Source: Chrysomallon squamiferum (taxonomy: Eukaryota > Mollusca > Gastropoda > Neomphalida > Peltospiridae). Taken from it: a stretch of 64,000 nt of DNA. Location: contig CM022665.1 in the NCBI GenBank assembly GCA_012295275.1, forward strand, positions 48,853,064 to 48,917,063, in the 5' to 3' direction. The translations under genes were made by a program, and so were the position numbers. Of this stretch, positions 38,267 to 64,000 are shown in pieces (within the stretch, counting starts at the first letter, position 1; every line of letters starts with the position of its first letter). The notes under the pieces are model-generated. The model saw nothing but the letters and a program-made list of their open reading frames with translations, was not told the DNA's origin and did not search any database.

Positions 38267-40070
38267 CAGTGTGTTATTTCCCCACTTTTAAACATTTCAA
38301 ATATGATAAGTGTCAGAATATCTGTTTTAAAGAGAACTTGTACTACACAACTACACAGGAACAAAAAAAGCTTTTATCAGTTCAGTTTCTTACTTACAAA
38401 CTAGTTTCCTTAGCTATTGCAGTTTACATTCACACACACATGCAAACATACACACACACACACACACTTGTGCATAGCACATAAGTGATTTAGGTATGTA
38501 GATAGATAGATTATTATTAATTTTGTTCTCCTTCTATAAAGAGTTTGAGTATGGCACAGTGCATCAGTTTTAGAGAAATCTCATACTGTACTCTAACAGC
38601 ATGTGACATTAGTTCCAGGATTAGTCCTATTCAGTGTCACATGACTGCCTTGTCAAAGACTCTGGTCTGTGATTTCCTGTTTATGGGTATGTTCATTAAT
38701 GTAAAAATCTAATTGCTGATTGATACTAACAGCCAATTCAGTGCAGACTTCCTACAGGAAGAAGAAAAGCAATGTGTCTGATGTCTAATATTGATGTGTC
38801 TGATGTCTAATATTGACGAGTCTTTTTCATGTCTGCTCAGTAACTGCTGGTGTAGCAAAGATTAATTCTTTGAAACTGACAAAGATAATATTTTATTCAG
38901 TTTCTCAACACATCTTGTTAGTCTGGTGCAATCAGTCAACATTTTCAATAATCCATGAGTGCCATGGACCCTATTTCCAAAGTATAATTGAAGCTGACAC
39001 TAACCACACAGAAATTATAAATATTTCTAGATAACTCTGATTTAACTGAAGACACGCAGACACAGTGACTGATTTGTCAATGTTTTTGAACAACCAGTGC
39101 TTACGTAGACTCCAAATTCATTTTTTTTTAAATTATAAATGACCTTAATTTACGTGCTTACACTAAATACACACAAGACATGCAAGGATTTCGTGATAAT
39201 ATTTTTTATTTTTTTTTAAATGAGACGTACTAACAATGTAATTAATTAATCTGTGAGTGTTTTGAATGAAGTATCACATTCACAGATCACATTCAGCTTC
39301 AGAACTGTCACTTACACAACTCGTGTGCTTGCTAGACTAACCACACAGACATGCTGGGATTTCTTGATAATAAAAAAATCTGAAACGAGACATGCTGACA
39401 TTGCATAACTGTGCAAGTGAAGGTGGTTTAATTCACAGTGGTGAATGGCTGGTGCAGTCTGATGTTACGCATGAATAAATCTTGTCTAGGTTATCAGATT
39501 TTATTTACCGTGAAACTAGGTTAGAGTTACAAGCATGCTTTGTGCGCTGTTTTCTATTTTTATACTCACAAACACTCACAGAGTACTTAAAAAGAACAAC
39601 AGCAAAAAAAAATAATAATAATAAATTTAAAACAATGAATAGGATATTAAGAAATTATGTAAAAAAGCGATAAATGCTGAATGTATTTTTATCTACATTG
39701 TTTCATCCATTCTTGTTCAGAAAAAAAAAAAAAAAAACTTTCTTGAAAAAAAAAATCAAAAAAGATTCTTTTGAAATCTAAACTTTTATAAAAAAAATAC
39801 CAGGACAACTCTTGTTTCATTGCCTGCCATTGCTGGCCTTTACTATAGAACACACACAGATGGTTTTGATTACACCGAAATTGATAAAACAGTCGTAATT
39901 TAGGTTCAAAGTACCAAACAGCTTATTATTATTATTATTAAATATATTTTTTTTTTGCAAACAGGATCATTTCATAATTAAAATGACAATACTTTCAATA
40001 AAATCAATTAAATAAAACAAAAAGATCAAAATGATCATCGACCATCAGAGTGCAAACTGATGAAAAACAT
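38267..40070. other. Spacer without recognised gene
   Basis: AT-rich, with a (CA)n run near 38432-38466, a duplicated TGATGTCTAATATTGA near 38780-38815, and A-rich tracts. No convincing exon. Confidence 0.5.
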
Positions 40071-40191
40071 TTACACGTGAGTTCGGAGGTCCTGTTTCAT
40101 TAATTCTTGGACACAGTTAAGTAGGTGTTTTTGTACATCACCTCTATTACAGAATCGAGACACTTTAATAATATCTGTCCCTGACCCTCTT
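40071..40191 (-). CDS. Unassigned candidate terminal exon on the minus strand
   Basis: Minus-strand acceptor TTTTCTCTCTAG|AAGAGG with a good pyrimidine tract, then 121 nt (phase 1) open for 39 codons to TAA at 40073-40071. The peptide has GSGTDIIKVSRFCN and LLNCVQELMKQDLR, soluble-protein-like and unlike the low-complexity frames around it. I do not recognise the family. Earlier exons would lie at higher coordinates on the minus strand; an ATG-bearing stretch ending CTAAG|GTTAC near 42145-42100 is a possible first exon but unproven. Confidence 0.33.
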
Positions 40192-40419
40192 CTAGAGAGA
40201 AAACAAAATCCACACAAACCCAGTAACCTCACAACCTCACCACAACCTTGAGCCTCACATTAGAAACAGAGAGATGATTGTCATATTACAGTGAATATAT
40301 TCAGATATGATACTGCACGGTTCAGTGAAGATGATGTGTTTATCCATTTAGTTTTTTTGACACTGACATTTAATATTTGACTTTCAGTGAATATCACTAT
40401 TTTATTTATACTCTAATAT

Positions 40420-40580
40420 AATTGTTCACACACACAAACACACACACACACAGATATACAGATACACACATATGCATATCTACATACATACATAGATATA
40501 CACATAAATACACATGCATATATACATATATACATATCCATACATACATACATACATATATACATTTATTACATATATAT
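40420..40580. repeat. (CA)n/(TACA)n compound microsatellite
   Basis: CA run followed by CATA/TACA units. Confidence 0.9.
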
Positions 40581-41116
40581 TTTATCTTTATTTTTCCCCA
40601 AAAAAAAGACAGTGAATAAGAATTTTTGACATAACAAAAATAAATATTTAAAAAAATAACAGTCTTTTAAAAAAAGAAACAGAAAAAAATATTAATTTTA
40701 TCAAAACTTCCTTCCTGATAATTGTAAGAAAACAGACACAGCACATTTGCTTTTTAAATTTTTTTATAACCTAATTAATCAGAAACTGTATTTTGGTCTC
40801 TGGTAATAATTAAAATGTATAGATGTCTCGGTCATAAAAATTTCCATTTAAACTGTTTAGGAGGAGAAAACAAATTACTAAATATTCTGCTCATTTGCAA
40901 GAAATCAATAGATCCTCATGTAAATGTGTTTACTTGGAGGACATTTAACAGTTTTTTCTAAGAAACCAATAATTAATGGAGCACATGTGTACATGTCTGG
41001 TTAGAACATTTTATAATTAACTGTAACATGTTTATGATAATTTGACAATGTTTTTTTTTTTTTTTTTTTTTTTTGTAATTCTGTTGTTTCATACACACTG
41101 ACAGACAAACAGGACT

Positions 41117-41390
41117 GCACATACCATATTTTAAACACAGGAAATCACATATCATGTTTTAAACACAGGATATACCATACCTCATACCACGTTTCAATCA
41201 CAGGATATCACATACCACATTTTAAACACAGGATATCACATACCACATTTCAAATGCAGGATATCACATACCACATTTTAAACAGGATATCACATACCAT
41301 GTTTTAAACACAGGATACAAAATTTTAAACACAGGGTATCATATATCACTTTTTAATCACAGAATCACCCAGTATCACACACTTTTAAAA
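41117..41390. repeat. About 38-bp minisatellite
   Basis: Seven to eight units with ACAGGATATCACATACCAC and ATTTTAAAC, decaying at both ends. Confidence 0.88.
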
Positions 41391-41399
41391 ACACAGTCT

Positions 41400-41475
41400 G
41401 ATAAATAGCAGCAAGGAGGTATTGATCCCACTGCCTCTCACACATGAAACAAGCACTCTAACCACTGTGTTCAGT
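41400..41475 (-). mobile_element. tRNA-derived SINE relic
   Basis: On the minus strand the sequence holds CAGTGGTTAGAGTGCTTG (A-box region), TTTCATGTGTGAGAGG and GGGATCAATACC (worn B box), in tRNA-like spacing. This resembles the tRNA-derived SINE heads common in molluscs. The tail was not delimited. Confidence 0.55.
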
Positions 41476-41655
41476 CTGTCTGTGGTGAGTATAACTCGGG
41501 GAATGGCCTTGTAGTGGCATTAAGTCAACCGTGACCATAAAATTATATTCTGTGTTACATGATAGTGTCAGTGAACTTTTCAAAATAACAGACACAACTC
41601 ATTACACCCCAGTCTAGACCAGTGGTAAGCTACATTCTTAAAACACTATTTACTT

Positions 41656-41659
<4 letters not shown>

Positions 41660-41694
<35 letters not shown>

Positions 41695-41696
41695 GT

Positions 41697-41736
<40 letters not shown>

Positions 41737-41743
41737 CTGTGTG

Positions 41744-41791
<48 letters not shown>

Positions 41792-41877
41792 TGTATGTAT
41801 GCATGCATATGTATTTGTATATGTATATATGTGTTTGTATATACATATATATGTATGTGTCTGTGTGTGTATATGTA

Positions 41878-41916
<39 letters not shown>

Positions 41917-41933
41917 CTATATATATATATATA
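41660..41933. repeat. (AT)n/(GT)n/(GTAT)n compound microsatellite
   Basis: Blocks of AT, GT, GTAT and again GT and AT. All open frames over it are repeat products. Confidence 0.95.
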
Positions 41934-42658
41934 ATTAGAAACATAATTATCTGGATAGCACTGATTACTTGTTAGACTTTATCTCACCTTTATGCTAATT
42001 GGTCTTTGTTAACATTTCTGTTTTCAGGTAACAGGTGTTTGCATATTGTAACCGTTACAGTAAAACCGAGCTGTACATTTGTAACCTTAGACAGAATGTT
42101 TCGCTGTTGGACGTCTGAGTGACCATGACGTAATGTTCAGACAGATTTGCATAATCGTAAATTACCACGAGTGAAGTAATTAATATCTTGCGAAAATACA
42201 GAAAAATGCACGTCGAGTTTTAACAGCAACGAGTGTTTTAACAACTGTTTTAAAAATCACCTCATTAAAGAAGGTATATGACAGAACAGACAAAGCAGCC
42301 TGTAACTGGGTGTGTCTTGAAGAATGTTAGTTAGGAGTCAGGGATGTTTTAGTTCAAACATAAATCTTTATTTGAATTGTAAATTTCTCATAAAGTGATG
42401 TTATAAAATGAGTGTTTGTAAATTTATGTACGGATGAAGATATTATTTATGTAAATGTATACAGATATTACAGTTTATAGAGTTAAGGCTTCATAAATAT
42501 GTTATTGATGTGGTTTTTTGTATCATTATTATAGACTTTTATTGCTGAAAAAAAAAAAATATATATATATAAAATATAAAAAAATAAAAATAAAAATAAA
42601 AATAAAAATAAAAATAAAAATAAAAATAAATAAATATAATATAAAATAATAATAATAA

Positions 42659-42709
<51 letters not shown>

Positions 42710-43671
42710 ATTAAAATTAAATTAAAAAAATATCACTGATAGTTCAGTTTGAAAAAACGAAGTGATAACTCCATTCTGAATTTCATTTGTCTGCTTCAGA
42801 TGATAACTTTATCACAAACTGTTGCGTACTTTGCTTTTCTTGGAACATTTAAAATGTCCATTGCAGCAGATTTCTTCTCATTATCTGAGTGAGCTTTATC
42901 TTTTACATGTGGTGCAACGATTGATTACAAAATGCAGTGAGAGATTCGTTAAACTACAGTTTTAAACTTTGTAATTCGTTTAGTACCTGTACTAATGAAA
43001 GATATCTAATCCTGGAAGTATTTTGAATATCTATCTTACTTGTATATTTTCATGTTTTTTTCTGTTTTATTTTATCTTATTATTCTTTAAATTATTTTTT
43101 TATTTTTTTTTGGTGTCTTTTTGTGTAATGTGTTCATATGCATATACATACCTGTATGTGTGTCTGTGTGTCTGTGTGTGTATGTGTGAGTATTGTTTTC
43201 AAAGTGTAAAGGTTGTTAAGTAGGTCAAACCAACTGACCAATCCCAGATTTTGTACAGTGTAGTTCTAGCTGACCAATCCCTGGTTTTAGACAATGTAGA
43301 GGCTGGCAACCAATCCCGGTTTGTGAAATAAAATATTGTTAAAAACAACCTTTACATCATACACAGTGTGTGTGTTCAGACATTGTGTGTGTGTGTCTTC
43401 CTGGTGACAGAACCAGGATCTCAACTGTGAGTGGAAGTTTACTTCTTTTTTTTCTTTTTTTCTTTTTCTTCCGTTTTCATTATTATAATAAAGCTTTTTT
43501 TAAATTATTATTCTTTTTTGTTTATTATTATTATTATTTTTAGCTACTAGTATTATTGTTATTGTTATTGTTATTGTTGTTATTTTTGCCATCTACATAT
43601 TATTGAGTGTTTGTGGTTTATGTTTTTCTTCTGAAGATATTAGAAATACATAGAGTTTATTTTATTTTTAA

Positions 43672-43710
<39 letters not shown>

Positions 43711-44077
43711 TATTTATTTTTTTATTTTTTTATTATTATATTATTATTATTATTTTATTAAAATTATTATTATTTTATTATTATTATTATGTTAGATTAT
43801 TATTATTATTTTTTTTTATTTTTTTTTTTTTTTATTATTCTTTATGAAAAAAGTACATCATTATGTAGATAACGTATTTTTATGTCAGTTGTGTTTTTAT
43901 AAACATAAACATATAATAGCTGTTATTTTTGTCTACATAAATATCACGTTTACAATAAAAACATTTATAAACTTTTTGTTTTTAATAAGATCTGGGTTGT
44001 TTGTATTTAGACGTCTCATAATGGTGGACTAAGACACTGAAGCTTCCTGGTGCCAGGAGGCTGCTTGTAATCTTTTC
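41934..44077. other. Upstream region of GOGAT with A/T repeats
   Basis: A CpG-bearing patch with TGACGTAA (CRE-like) near 42127 could hold a promoter. An (AAAAT)n/(AAAT)n tract lies at 42555-42725 and a (TTA)n tract at 43673-43835. No coding exon recognised. Confidence 0.4.
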
Positions 44078-44455
44078 AAAACAAAAAATCTGTTTTCAGC
44101 ATTTTCAAAATAATCTCTCAAGAGATTTCAAAGTAGCCTGTAGTTAAATCTGGCATCAATTTTGTATAAAATTATTTCATTTTGGTTGAATAAAAATAGA
44201 ATTAATTTTTTATCTGAGTTTGAATTACTAAGTAAATATAAATATTTTCAGGTAATCTATTTTAACAAAACAAAAAATCTGTTTTCTAGATTTTAAAAAT
44301 AATCTCTTCAGAGAGATTTCAAAGTAGCCTGTAGCTAAATCTCGCATCGGTTTTTTTAATAAAATTATTTCAGTTTGGTTGAATAAAAATAAAAATCAGT
44401 TCATATCTGAGTTTGAATTAATAAGCAAATGTAAATATTTTCAGGTATGTGGAGT
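44078..44455. repeat. About 190-bp tandem duplication that includes the acceptor before GOGAT exon 1
   Basis: AAAACAAAAAATCTGTTTTC at 44078 recurs at 44267, and the two copies stay alignable to TATTTTCAG|GTA, ending at 44251 and 44444. The second is the probable 3' splice site of the exon that holds the GOGAT start codon. Confidence 0.9.
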
Positions 44456-44464
44456 TGCTGAAAG

Positions 44465-63346
<18,882 letters not shown>

Positions 63347-63384
63347 GTACACAGACACAACAGAAACAGAATGTGACTGTCGTA

Positions 63385-63770
63385 TAAGTGTGATCAAGTA
63401 TACTTCAGTTTGAATATGTTCAAGTAGCCTGTAGTTTAAGTGTGTTCAAGTAGATTTCAGTTTTAAATATGTTCAAGTAGACTACAGTTTTCAGTCTGTT
63501 CAAGTAGACTATAGTTTGAGTATGTTCAAGTAGACTATAGTTTAAGTCTGTTCAAGTAGACTGTAGTTTAAGTCTGTTCAAGTAGACTAGAGTTCAAGTA
63601 GATTATAGTTTAAATATGTTGAAGTAGACTGTAATTTAAGTCTGTTCAAGTAGACTAGAGTTTTAAGTCTGTTCAAGTAGACTATAGTTTGAGTATGTTC
63701 AAGTAGACTAGTTTGAGTATGTTCAAGTTGACTGCAGATTAAGTAGACTCTAGTTTAACTAAGTTCTAAT
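63385..63770. repeat. About 27-bp minisatellite after GOGAT exon 17
   Basis: Some twelve units of GTTTAAGTCTGTTCAAGTAG then ACTATA. The array does not include the exon-17 donor. From 63771 to the end I see no exon. Confidence 0.92.
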
Positions 63771-64000
63771 GAACTAAGCTCTAACTGGTCACAAGGTTGG
63801 TCCTTGTTTTTTCCATTACTCCTTTACAGGCCTATAAAAAGCTGTGATATCTTCCCAGGTATGGGAAGGTACATAAAGAAACTTCTTGTTGCTAAAGAAA
63901 AGAGATAAGGTGATGGGAGTTTGTAGTGTGTTTTTTCTCAATCATCTGGTGCTTTATAAGTGAAATAAGATAAAAAAAAAAAATAAAAAAAATTCTGATT

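Noticed and set aside
63830-63880. A further GOGAT exon after TTTACAG near 63830
   Set aside because: Frames after this AG hit stops quickly and do not match the expected continuation after HSYK.

Overview
The window is a piece of an AT-rich animal nuclear genome. It has many exons with GT..AG introns, long untranslated AT-rich spacers and very dense micro- and minisatellites. The gene content is metazoan but not vertebrate: an animal-type glutamate synthase sits beside AP4B1, AFG1L, SNX3 and a TRANK1-like gene. Together with tRNA-derived SINE relics this suggests a lophotrochozoan, most likely a mollusc. The taxon is an inference from gene content and repeat style.

Layout. (1) 1-3959, + strand: the last three exons of a TRANK1-like gene that starts upstream. 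(2) 3960-14848: intergenic, with a 43-bp minisatellite, a long (GA)n, an old multi-copy repeat family and a decayed Tc1-like transposase. (3) 14849-19355, - strand: SNX3, complete in four exons (161 aa). (4) 20737-28412, + strand: AFG1L mitochondrial AAA+ ATPase, twelve exons found, with the exon(s) carrying the start codon not found. SNX3 and AFG1L are divergent and share a 1.4-kb spacer. (5) 29942-32185, + strand: AP4B1 in two exons (539 aa), with the trunk but no hinge or ear. (6) 32186-44464: repeat-filled spacer with two unassigned candidate minus-strand exons, a tRNA-SINE relic and a CpG-bearing candidate 5' non-coding exon. (7) 44465-63346 and beyond, + strand: glutamate synthase (GOGAT), first seventeen coding exons, running out of the window.

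Function. The five genes are unrelated housekeeping genes, not an operon-like set: endosomal sorting (SNX3), AP-4 trans-Golgi sorting (AP4B1), mitochondrial protein quality control (AFG1L), nitrogen assimilation (GOGAT), and a TPR protein of unclear role.

Main unexpected signal. At eleven splice junctions a tandem array or tandem duplication in the intron carries the junction itself: the last or first exon bases plus the adjacent 5' or 3' splice site. This produces runs of decoy splice sites next to the real one. It occurs in three different genes and on both strands. In three exons next to such arrays (GOGAT exons 2 and 10, AFG1L exon at 24930) the coding sequence looks partly overwritten by repeat-like sequence, giving frameshifts or stops inside otherwise well conserved genes. 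This may be real repeat-driven exon conversion, or a consensus error in the assembly. Raw long reads and RNA reads would decide.
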